From Neodiprion pinetum (lineage: Eukaryota; Arthropoda; Insecta; Hymenoptera; Diprionidae), in assembly GCF_021155775.2 (NCBI RefSeq), contig NC_060232.1, forward strand, positions 36,881,089 to 36,945,088: 64,000 nucleotides of DNA, written 5' to 3'. Below, one piece after another: positions 12,101 through 22,710 of the stretch. The notes beneath the pieces were generated by a model. It was not told the DNA's origin and searched no databases. It saw only the letters and a list, made by a program, of their open reading frames with translations. The first letter of the stretch is position 1. Every line of letters starts with the position of its first letter. Both the position numbers and the translations under genes were made by a program.

Positions 12101-14340
12101 GAATACAATTCGAATAGAGTCATAATTGTACGTATCGAAGATTGAATGGACTCCATTATATGTATGCGCTTTGATTCAATAATTCACTGTGACCGAACTG
12201 GTGTTGGAAGTGAATCCTTTTCGTAATGAAAGTCGCTCACCTCAATCGCGTTCCAGACGGATAGGTTTGGATCGAAGTCAAGGTTGAAGGATTGCGGGCG
12301 TTTCGGTACCACATCTTTCCGCTGGTAACGCAAGCGAACTAAACAGTAGCGACCCTCGACTTCGTCAGGCTCTTCAATGTCAGAGAATTCATCCGGTGGA
12401 AGTACAGCGCGTAAGTTGTAGCATTGGTCAAAGCTTCCCAAATGTTTGGTTTGACCGTGGAGCACGCCGTTTGGATACTTCGTTGAGGCGTCGAACACTG
12501 AAATTGTATTCTTCAATTTGATTATGCGGGGAATCCAGTTTTTTTTTTATGTTTCCATTCGTATCTTTCACAGTCATAAATAATATCGCATGTTCGCAGC
12601 AAAAAAATTCTATCCTCCAAGTCCGACCGTCAAGATTTGAAATGTGATTCTGCTCAGCTAATTACCTCCATATCATGTTAGGCACATGTTGATTACATTA
12701 TTGCTTGAGGAGCTAATGAATAGTAATGAGATCCTTGAACATCCTACTATATTGGATAATATCGATTTATAGTGAACCTTGTTTTTTTCAATTCCATTTA
12801 TAAACAATTTGCACACATTTATGTGTGCTTAAGCATAGACATAATTATTGCGGGCATGCAATGTACGCACATCTAATTTCATTGATGTCAAACAGTGTAA
12901 AAAAATCGTTCCAGTGATTAAGTAAAGACAGTAAAATCAATAATGAAACCTCCCACTTGTTGCCCGTATACATTATAGAAGGTATACCTGTATCGCCATA
13001 CAGCGAGATTGTGATGATTCACGTACTCATGTAATTATCCCTTGCGCGTATGGTATTTCCGAGATTGAAACCAAAAACAGTTTATACGACATATTTGCAC
13101 CGCATTGAAAAAAATTTCCATACAAATGCAAAGGTCACATACATATTTTTCGCCATTTATATCATGTTAAACTTTTAGGCTGAAAGTAAGAAGATATTCA
13201 AGGATAAAATTAAAACAAGGATATAAGAGGAAATACAGCTGACTCGTGGTTGCGCCATGACTTTAACACCCGACTTTTAGTTTTTCTGCAGTTTCACAGG
13301 CGAGGCGTACGTAATACACATATATGAAACTTTACAATCGTCACCTGAAGACAATATAAGATCATAAATTAAATTCGAATTCCCGGGACCCCTGAAGTTT
13401 CGATAACGTTCTTACTCAAGCAAGGATAACAAAAGGTATTGACGAATTGTTACAATCTCTTCTAGTTTTCACCAATCAGTATGTTCAAATCTTGATTACC
13501 AATAATATCTTCCACAATTGCTAATTGCTTTTGAAATAACTCTTAGTTTGAGTGAAGGGCGATTTATTACTCCAAAGAATTGATCTGTCAAATCGGAATG
13601 ATTTTAAATGCTTGTTAATTTCTGATACATCGTAGTGTTGGGAGACCGAGGCGAATGAAAGGAACCTTTATTGACTTAATTTACAAAATACATTAGTGCA
13701 ACAACTTGTACCGACAGTGAGTGCAGACAATACGAAGCGTTTCTTATCGCAGCTTCGTACGTAAAAACAACGGTGAAAATATGGGAAGCGAAACTGCTGT
13801 TCCATCATCCGTTTAGTGTTCTTAGCAAGTTTCAGTGCGTCACATCAGAAACCCAGAAATGCGCGCTGATAACCTTGTAGGTCCTCGACGCGCATCAAAC
13901 GCAATGCCCTTAATTTATCAGGGCTTCTACTTTTTGAAAAGTGGGAAAATCGATTGTGGTCATTGCCCGCATCGTCGGTGAAAATTAAAAATTAACGAAA
14001 TAAGCTCACTCTGGACGGCCCACAGCGTGGAATTGGCAAGACCCTTGAGGTACCGTTGCACCTGCTCCCTGCAAGGACCCTTCGGAATCGTGTTTGAATT
14101 AGCGAATACCAACGGCAGAACGGGGAAGTCGGTCCACCATGAAGAACCTCGTGAGACCGGTACTGCTCTTCGGGAATAAATGGGGTTCTCGGTCCGCGAT
14201 GTCCGATGTGTTCCGAGAGTGTTTGATGAACGTAATTGACTCTCCGAGTAACTGGCGTAGCAAAACTTATTATTATCGGCGAAAACTTGACAGTTCGTTA
14301 AACCGAACGATACGCAGAGCATAAAAACTGTCCCAATCAT
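9126..14340 (-). CDS. nrf-6-like: NRF-6-like (nose resistant to fluoxetine) membrane acyltransferase
   Basis: Twelve exons in transcript order: 14340-14010, 12497-12241, 12089-11869, 11781-11499, 11365-11205, 11110-10942, 10868-10672, 10591-10453, 10336-10141, 10044-9902, 9770-9637, 9159-9126. They total 2265 bases (754 aa) with all phases compatible. The start gives a signal peptide (MIGTVFMLCVSFGLTNC). Residues of about 90-270 form the extracellular NRF domain (PCREQVQRYL, WAVQMFDAS, LCVPASC). From about 270 comes a multi-pass acyltransferase-3 region. It contains CIHLIRFF...ILVH, the R-x10-H arrangement (about R335/H346), then FLRLTPLYMLVVL and late helices with PLARLAYGAYLLH. C. elegans NRF-6 relatives act in lipid and drug transport across epithelia; the substrate of insect members is unknown. 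The first intron is 1.5 kb, the others short. No catalytic loss is visible. Confidence 0.92.
9306..9335. repeat. Short imperfect hairpin in the last NRF-6-like intron
   Basis: The left arm CTATTTCTGTCAA pairs with the right arm TTGACGGGAAATAG across a TGA loop, with small mismatches. It lies 24 bp from a second, stronger hairpin. Confidence 0.6.
9360..9398. repeat. Strong inverted repeat in the last NRF-6-like intron
   Basis: CTTCAACAGATTGG is followed, after about 11 bases centred on GAATTC, by its exact complement CCAATCTGTTGAAG: a perfect 14-bp stem. Weaker pairing continues outward (CGATGCATC on the left against a rough complement near 9415). It could be a small mobile-element remnant or an RNA hairpin; nothing decides between these. 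Confidence 0.8.
12498..14009. other. Long first intron of the NRF-6-like gene
   Basis: A 1.5-kb AT-rich intron. I see no exon, relic or repeat of note in it. Confidence 0.7.
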
Positions 14341-17076
14341 AGCGCAGATGAAATTTATCGCTAAAGTAAAAACTTTGAAAACAAGGGCAAAAAAGAACTT
14401 CAGTGCAGTAAAGTTGAAAAGTTGAAATCCGTTCGCGGGCTACGAACTTGGAGTGAATTTACACGCGTTCTCGACAAAAGCATACGGTGCACAAAGCTGG
14501 GTGTATTGAGGATTTGACTTTTATATTGGAAAACGATGAGAGGTGGTGGAGCCCCTGGTCGAGGTAGGTACAGCAAGTTTGCAAATCATTATGGACACGT
14601 GCAATCGTATGGTTGCTTAATAAATACACAGACACACTGCACGCGGCACTGTGCACTACATGTGACAAAAAAGTTGTTTTACGAGGTTAGCTCAACCTTT
14701 GACGTTGATTGGTAACATATTGGTCGCACTGTTCATTGCTGGCTCTGTACTTCACGCAGAAGATGATTAGGGGCCGAATGCGTATTAGGTAACGCATTTT
14801 GTGCAAACTTTCGCATCCCATCCCTAGTGATAAAATTTTGTTTTTCCCACTACTGCTTTTTAACGTTAGCTAATGCTCTTTGAAAAACTTGTTCGAAATT
14901 CGATTCATTACCTGGGAATGGCAGAAATTCCATTTATAGTCACATCCTGATCAATTTATTCCTACTTTATTAAATATTAATCATTATTAATTATTGATAC
15001 ACATTAACAAGTTCAATAAAATGTGAATGCATTATTCATTCAGTATCAAATTATATATATCGTTATTATATATTATCGTTTTTATTAAATGCATGTAATA
15101 AACATTATATTTGCCAAGATATTATTAACCAGCAATTCATGCATTATTAACACCTCTTTTTAAAGAAAATTTTTTCTCATTCTCAAGCCGGCAGCGTGTT
15201 GACTTTGATCACGCACTTTGAATCTCCTATGTTAGCTAACGCTTGCCTGGAATGCCTAATACTATAGGGTAACATTTGATAACGTTTCTCTGAATGGCCT
15301 ACCCCTGTTTTAGCGTTAGCTAATACTTGAATGTCCCCATGACCAGCGCACCATAAATCCCGTCACAAAAATTCATTACACAATTTGAAGTTCACACCGT
15401 AATGTTCTTCATGCCAATGGATTGTGGTTTCCGTACCACTCATTTCATTTTTCACGTCGACTACGATCATTTTTTTAATTTTTTTTGTAATTTCACAAAC
15501 AATTTCAATAGTTTTTTTAAAAGAAACTAGCAAGACTTCCCAATTTTCCTTCAGGTGAATTGCCATATGTTGTTTCCAAAACTAATCATTCCTCAAAAAC
15601 CTATGATGAAAATGACGATTTTAAGATAAATGCTTAATTTATTTGATAGTAAAACAAAGAGAAGATTCAATTTCACATTGACGCATCAGAAACAGAATAA
15701 TAAGTATACACGTATTCGTATATCCATAAATATCGAATATATCAATCAATATTTGAGCATTTGACGTGTAACAGAAGAATGTCAAGTTTAATTCAAACAA
15801 AATTCTAAGTGTGCTTGATGGAACGTAAAAATTAGTTTGTTTATTCAAATTTACATACCTATGCTTCTTTGCAATAACTCATCTTTTATCGACTACTCTT
15901 GCCAATCAAAATATGGCACATTTACTATTTTGACAGCTGCACAAAGCTGCGCGAGATAAATAATGAGATGATGAACGGTGCATTCTATGCCAAATTATCC
16001 AGCTTTTGATCATGGTTATTTTAAATTTACCCAATTTTCTAATAATACCATAGATACGTATATGAACGACAATCGCGGACTCGTTAAAATTTTCATATCG
16101 ATCTATTCTCTTCTTACAAATTGTCAAATAATTCTCAGATGCTGACTGTTCGATCAGGTAATTCCAATCCCTTATATATATATATTTCTCTGTTCTTACT
16201 AAAGTTTCAGCGTTACTGATCATTGCAATCTAACAGCTCTGGTAACACCAAAGGGCACAGCTAGAAATCCATATAAAAATCGTAATTGCTCTGATTTTAT
16301 TCTCATTTGAATATGTTGCGTGCTTTAAGATGTGAGTAAATTCTGAAATCCAAATCTTAATTTATGTAAAAGGTGTCTAAAATCGAAAATTTTAAAATTC
16401 TTTTTTCCTCGAAAACTCCACACCCAACGTCTTCGCCGAAGTTGGGTTTTTTAGAAAATGAAAAAAATATTTGCTAAATGTTGAAAATCTCCACTTTCTT
16501 CACATTCTCAAAAGAACAGCCCCACCAATTTTTATTAAAATCACGTTTTCCGTCATTAAACTGCAACGGACGTCTTTTTTAAAATCATAGAAGTAGTAAA
16601 AGAGGGTAAAAGAAACTAATGAAAATAGAACAGAATTTATTATGCCACCGTTTTTATTGCTAATTCCTCGGACAATACATATTAATATAATTTTCGTCCT
16701 TATTTCGGCTTTTGGTCATCTTGCTTTCATAAATGTGTATAATGATTGTGTATGAGAAATTCCGTGTTGTTTCATCCAGCACCGAGCGGTCGTCGACTCC
16801 CATTTTCTCGTAACATTTTCGTTATGTGGTGTAGTATTTTAAAATGAACCTGTCCGTGTGCTCTTTTTTTTTTGCTTACACACCAGTCATCTTTCCATGA
16901 TTGGGAGCAGTTGAACTTCGAATTTTTGGCTTTCGATTTATGCATTTATTCCGTTGGACCTACTGAATATTGTATTTTTTACAATAAATTTGTATTTTCA
17001 TTTACAAATTGCAGTCAATATTTCACCACCCATCTTTTATCTATCATACCTGTGATTATTTTTCATTGCACCGATT
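14341..17076. other. Intergenic region between the NRF-6-like gene and MCO-A
   Basis: AT-rich. It contains the MCO exon-3 relic near 15.4 kb and three copies of the short motif GTTAGCTAA/TTAGCTAAC at about 14865, 15230 and 15315. A small hairpin lies near 16432-16452 (CCCAAC...GTTGGG around GTCTTCGCCGAA). I recognise no intact gene. Confidence 0.6.
15361..15480 (-). pseudogene. Relic of a multicopper oxidase exon 3
   Basis: On the minus strand this reads IVVDVKNEMSGTETTIHWHE. It aligns with exon 3 of the MCO genes (IVVNVKNQM-GTG-STIHWHG) and includes the two copper-ligand histidines of HWH. DNA similarity to MCO-D (about 32572-32640) is also evident, for example TGCCAATGGATTGT. Beyond HWH the frame diverges (EEHYGVN), and no neighbouring MCO exon or splice context remains. 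It is a decayed duplicate outside the present cluster. Confidence 0.75.
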
Positions 17077-19948
17077 TCATCCCTTTTCATTCATACTTCT
17101 ACATATCGCTTTTGTCATACGTACCGCAGCTGCGGTGCTTTCGTCCAACAGATCAAAATTGCCGCATTTCGGAAAGCCTGGAGGCCGTGAAGAAACCGTT
17201 CCCGTGACTTTGAAGACCATCATCATGCCCACGGACATGTGCCACTCAAAGTGACAATGCATCAACCAAGATCCAGGATTGTCAGCCTTAAATCGCACGA
17301 TGACAATTCCATTGCTGGGTACGCTGATGGTGTCTTTTAGTGGTGGCACAGTCATATTCGTCGACGAAGCTTCGTCAGATTCTTCGAACTCCCATGTACT
17401 GAGGAATTCTTCCACCTCACTTACAGTGAACATTTGGTCTCTCGTCAAGTTTTGATGTATATCCATCACGTAGAAAGAAAAACCGTGCAAATGTATCGGA
17501 TGATTGAGACTAGAGATTCCTGAAACACGAGGACGAGGAGTGTGAGTGCGGTTGATGCTACGTTACATAACGAGGTCAGACAACGCGCTGGAACATTTTG
17601 GTTTCAGGTAGACTAACTCACCGACGTTGTCTATAAGAGTCATCTGAACGATGTCATTTTGTTGCAGAACTACAACTTGGGTACATTCACAGTAAGGAGT
17701 GAACGTGGCATTGTCATCGTTCCCCAGACAATTGGCTGGCAAGTTGTCTTTGTCACAGTAGCCGCCGTGAGACTTGTAAGAATTGTACGACGATAGAATT
17801 GGACTGCTCGGAAACGTGAAAGATATATTGTTCATCCAAGCCGATAAAATATTCTCTCCTCCGAGATCTGGATAACATAATATCTAGAGTTGGTTCTACA
17901 AATGCGAAGAAACTATTCTTATCAAATATGAAGTTCAAGTTTCTCACTCATGAATGGATGGTAACTTCCATCTTCGTGGAACGTATCGACATCAAAAGAA
18001 TGAAAACCAAATGGGATGATCAAATTGACGTCTGGCTTCGCCGTCAAAATTCTTCTAACTTCATCGGCATCGTCGTACCCGACGGATCTGAAATCAGTGA
18101 CGCAAAGGCGACTCGCATTTGCGCCACATGTCGTGTTTGGGTCATTAACGACTATCCCCATCGGCAGAGGATTCGATAAAGTTGGTCGACTTCGCGTTGG
18201 CAGTATTCCTGCAATTTCAATATATCGACGCGAGGTTATCAATTGAACGAAAAGCACCGAGAAACTGCATTATACGTTATAACAACACACAATTCGCACG
18301 TAATAATACGACATGTAGCATATTGAGGTAAATATGATGAGTCGAAACCAAACTCTGACAAGCTATTACCTAACTCGTCGTCAGTGGTGTCATACGAGAG
18401 AACGCCGTACTGATCCAGCTTAATAGATTCGCACAACCCTAGAGCGCGAAAGTGTATCCAGAACGCATCTCTTTCCGTAACGTTTACAAGTGGTATCAGC
18501 ACAAAGTCGTATCGTTCACCAGGATAGTGTATGAGGGAATCAACTGTGACTGGTTCAATCGGCTTGCCGTCGGTGGCTATCAACATTAAGGAGTGATTTT
18601 GTACCTGAGTAATGAACGGGCAAACGTGACTGTTAGCGTTGATGATGCGGAACCTACAAAATGGAAGAATTATGAGTAAGGTATTCCCCATTAAAAACAA
18701 GGGCGGTGGATACGATGGAACATTGCTTACCTGTATTGGAAGTTCTTCTGGACATGAAAAGTTGCCAATGGAATTGAAGCGTTGACGAGGTCTACGTCTG
18801 CCTCACCGTCGTAGTATCTTCCCAAACCGTTGATTAAAATAGTGGTAGGTGTGATTCCGGGCTGTCTGCTCGGCAGACCGGGAAAGAACATCTCTGCAGT
18901 TTCGTGCATCCAATCGGAAGACACGATTGTGTGATTCACGGAATCATACGAGTAAAGATTTTCCGACCAGGGCTCTTCGGATTTCGGTGCGTGAACAACT
19001 AACGCACCGTAATGCCCGTTAGTCCTGTGCGTGCCTACGTGGCCGTGATAGAAAAACGTGCCGTCATCCTGCGGAAAGAAGATTTAGGATTCACTTACCA
19101 GAGTTCACACTGTAGAGCTTACACTTCCACGCCACACCAAATGAAAGAAATTTTAATGCCTCTTACTGACCTCCGCTGGGAATATGTATCTGAAACTCGT
19201 GCCTCCGACGGGACATTGGGTTACGTAAGGAACCCCGTCCATCCACTGACTGTGCTTCTGCCGGAAGCCGTGCCAGTGGAGGGTGACGTCCGCGCCGGCC
19301 ATTCTGTTTATCACGTTGACCACGATCAGGTCATTTTTACAGACGTGAATCGCTGGTCCAGGGATCTTGCGGTTTATGGACATCACTTCTCGCTCGGTTC
19401 CATCGGCTGGGATGCACTGCGACCGGTAACAATCCTCCAGAACACCATTGGAGCAATTCCCGCAGGCTCTGCAGTCGAACAAACAAGTAGGTAATAATGA
19501 GCGTGCTATTGTGATGCAGGTCAATCGTGATCGAAACAGTATCAGCTTGTTTCCTTTGACAAAAGTGATAATGTGTGATATGTGCGAGGCTGCTTACGTC
19601 CCCATTGCTGCGTAGAACTCCATAACGAATGTGAAAAGACACACTCGCGGTAATTCCCCGGCAACGCAGGTCCGAGCACAGTCCGTTTCAGTGTAATTTG
19701 CGACACCTAGTTCGATCAGCTCAGTCCATGGGGAAGATCGATTGTAATCCGTCGGTAATTCTGTGGGAAAACAAGGAAAATTTTTTGCACTTACATCGTG
19801 GTAGTTGGAATTAATAGGGAAGTTATCAATGGATTCGCGAGCAATTATTTTGACTTCAGTTATTTGTCTTACCGATTACTGTGCCTATGACAGGCACAGC
19901 GATTGTTAACGCTGCGATTAAAAGCACAGTCCTGTCTGTGACACGCAT
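17077..19948 (-). CDS. MCO-A: laccase-like multicopper oxidase, secreted
   Basis: Exons in transcript order: 19948-19873, 19760-19598, 19468-19171, 19068-18731, 18653-18370, 18208-17948, 17867-17622, 17519-17077. They total 2109 bases (702 aa). The family oxidises phenols, ascorbate or metal ions and reduces O2 to water. The start gives a hydrophobic signal peptide (MRVTDRTVLLIAALTIAV). An insect-type Cys-rich leader follows (DCARTC, ACGNC, DCYRSQC), then three cupredoxin domains. All copper ligands are present: LHWHG, YHGHVG, NHPIHLHG and HCHFEWHMSVGM (Met at the T1 axial position). It differs from its neighbours in three ways: HGH instead of HSH, a longer acidic loop before the last cupredoxin strands (SEVEEFLSTWEFEESDEAS), and about 22 extra C-terminal residues. 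It is the most diverged member. A TATA box lies upstream at 20027. Confidence 0.93.
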
Positions 19949-20026
19949 TTTCAGTGTTCCGATTGGTTCGCTTAAAACAGCTATTACAATTTACTCGTAC
20001 AGACCGGACCTACTCAGCGTTATGTG

Positions 20027-20034
20027 CTTTTATA
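20027..20034 (-). promoter_or_regulatory. TATA box of MCO-A
   Basis: Read on the minus strand this is TATAAAAG, about 80 bp before the MCO-A start codon at 19948. The spacing allows transcription to start near 20000 with a 5' leader of about 50 bases. Confidence 0.6.
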
Positions 20035-20048
20035 CATAAAGTCCCCTC

Positions 20049-20650
20049 CCGTAATAGTGCCGCTTCCCCTTATTCTCGCTCGAACGTAACCCCCACCACG
20101 GGCTCACTTCGGGTTTCATATGCATCTCCCTGAATAGTCCCAAACGCTGGCTCAATGAAATAGCGTATAATTCTCTGCTTTAAATTCAAATTATAATCAT
20201 TATTTTCTTAATGTTATATCGTCACAAAATTCGTAATATAGTAATAATATCATTTAAAAAAATGACACAAATTTCGATTATTATCATTAAAATAATAATC
20301 GATTTTATTCAAAGAAATAGAGATCATATACGTTTGATGATTTTACTATATCAGTGTGTATTTTTTACACATTTTTTGGAATAAATGGGAATACGTATGA
20401 AAGGTTCTCTTAAAATAACGAAATTTAGAAAAAGAAATTGAATTTAGAAAATCGAAATAATCCATTTTTATATGATATGGAAAACGAATATAAATATACA
20501 CGAGTAGTCACAGTTTACCCGGTGCGGCGGCACTATTACGAGAGAGCGACGAGCATTCCGATGGCATGAACGCGCGTCAGTGGTGGGGGTACCTGGGCTG
20601 TAAGAAAAATACTCCCCTACTTTTCCAACGCCGGCACTATTATGAGAGCG
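20049..20650. repeat. Inverted repeat with GTAATAGTGCCG / CCCCCACCAC blocks
   Basis: At 20051-20099 the plus strand has GTAATAGTGCCGC and, 24 bases later, TAACCCCCACCAC. The same pair of blocks appears on the minus strand at about 20580-20646 (TAATAGTGCCGG and TACCCCCACCAC), and a further CTCGTAATAGTGCCGCC lies on the minus strand near 20527-20543. The arms flank about 430 bp just upstream of MCO-A. They could be ends of a small transposable element or duplicated promoter elements. Confidence 0.55.
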
Positions 20651-22631
20651 GACTGTATCAGCATGCCTCTTGAGCACACATAAGAGATTCACGCTGTTGT
20701 TTACGCAGATGGAGGAAATCTGTCATAAGGCATAAACTGTCATTCTGCAAAATTTGTGTGTTTACATAACTGAAAAAGTTGACATTTGCGACAAGACTAT
20801 GTCAAGCGAAAGGGGAAGATTAAATAACTTTTTGTCACTTTTTTCGTTGAAATACACGTTTCAACGAATACAATTTACAATAAATTATTTCGTTTCACAT
20901 CTATGTACACACATGCAAACAATGAAAATTTTCCCCTGCTGAAAACGTCGGAAACAAAATGAATTGAATTCCAAAAATATTATAATGTGCAGCTATGCTT
21001 CTACGTATTGATTTTAGGCTTCATTTCTTTTCTCATTTTATCAGTTTATGAAAAAGCTCGTAAGACTCCCTAATTTCACTTTGAAAAAATAGTCACCTTT
21101 TTCGAAAGTTTGTCATTTCCCAAAAAACGAACATTAAAAACATTCGTAATGATGTCAATCGAAACGTTTAATAAAACTGATGAAATAAGGGTAGAAATGC
21201 TTTTATTTTGAATAAATATTAAATATTTATATAATGTAAATAAAAATGAAATATATTCTAAATATACATTTGCCAATCTTGAATGAACCAAGAATATTCA
21301 ACGGAACAAGTCAGTCACTCAAGTACCCTTGAACATTAATTAGTTGCATTAATTTTAATAAAAATTTCGTTGAATATCTTCGCTGAAAAATCGACTACAA
21401 TTTCACCTTAAACTCACATTAAAATAGACAACTTATACATGTATGTGAATACGTGACATAACGGAAACACGCCGCGCTTCGTGCAAGCAAAATTTCTAGT
21501 GAGTTTGTTTTATCACAATCGTGTACCAACGTCGTGCTTCCTTCAGTAAATTCACTTATTGTTAGTCTGAAAATTAATGACATACAGAATATGACATATT
21601 GAAGGTGGAGATTATTTTATCAACTGGATTCGCAGATCAGAACTAAGTGCTTTGTGCTATAACTAAATTACCCATTTTCCATTTCGTACGAATTTTCCAT
21701 GAAGATTTTAAATTTGGATTTTTTTTCATATTTTCACCTTATTACTGCTATACAAAAACTTTCCGTTGGTTAGAATACGACACGTTCAATTTTGAGGTTG
21801 TTTTATCAGCTGGAATGGTTCATCATGGATAAACGCAACTTAAAATAAATTACGAACTATGACAGGTTCCGAACGAAAGTGTCATAAATAATGTTTGATG
21901 ATATGCCGTGATCTCCGATTTCGGTTATACTTTCAGACTAATACATCAAATAATGTTTCCGATAAAAAATCGATGTCAGGTATGAGAAGACCAATAAGAG
22001 CCAAAATAAAAGCGCTAAGTTCAGCTTTCACAAGTGATCGAGTCCCGATGAATAGATGAGTAGGTCGAGATACATGATGCTCCGTGAAGTAAACACTCGA
22101 CGAAAACAGGGAGCAGAGAAAATAGTTACACCAGGTGCAAACACATGTTCAATTTTTAAAAAATGACAACAGGAAGAGATCATTTGGACGCGGTGAAACC
22201 TTCTCACGGTGTATGTCAATTATGATGTAACAATGGGAATAACATTCGAGTAAAATTCTAAAATATTTAAAAACTTATAGCACAGCATTTAATTTCAACT
22301 TATAATTGAAAATGGCTTCAAAGTTATCGTTCCGCAATTGCATTCATAGCGAAATGGACTAATACCCCTGCGTAAATCAAAGACGTACCAGAAGAAAATG
22401 TAATTTATTGAATACTTATTCATTATAATCAATAACACACGTAATACGACATTTCTATGTAATAAACTAATATGTTTTTACTGACTAAAACATCTAGTCA
22501 TAGGTACCTGAAACATTAAAACGTAAGCCTTAGCTAGATCAACTGTGATTGACGCTCATATAAACGGAAAAAAGATTTGTGAACCGGATGCGTCCAAGTA
22601 CAAACCTCACAATAAACATGATTTTGATGCA

Positions 22632-22637
22632 TTTATT
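22632..22637 (-). terminator. Poly(A) signal AATAAA of MCO-B
   Basis: AATAAA on the minus strand, about 75 bases after the MCO-B stop. MCO-C has AATAAA in the same sequence context and nearly the same distance from its stop. Confidence 0.6.
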
Positions 22638-22710
22638 TAGATATATTAGATAATTATTCATATTCTGAATTTGACAGTTCTGTTCAATCGACATCCACAC
22701 CTTGATCAGA

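Larger units (their letters stand above)
19949..22710. other. Intergenic region between MCO-A and MCO-B
   Basis: Contains the MCO-A promoter and an inverted repeat near 20.05 and 20.6 kb, then about 2 kb of AT-rich sequence in which I see no gene or MCO relic. Confidence 0.65.

Noticed and set aside
14860..15330. Scattered GTTAGCTAA motifs as ends of a transposon
   Set aside because: The motif is short and self-complementary in part, and I could not define consistent ends or a target duplication.
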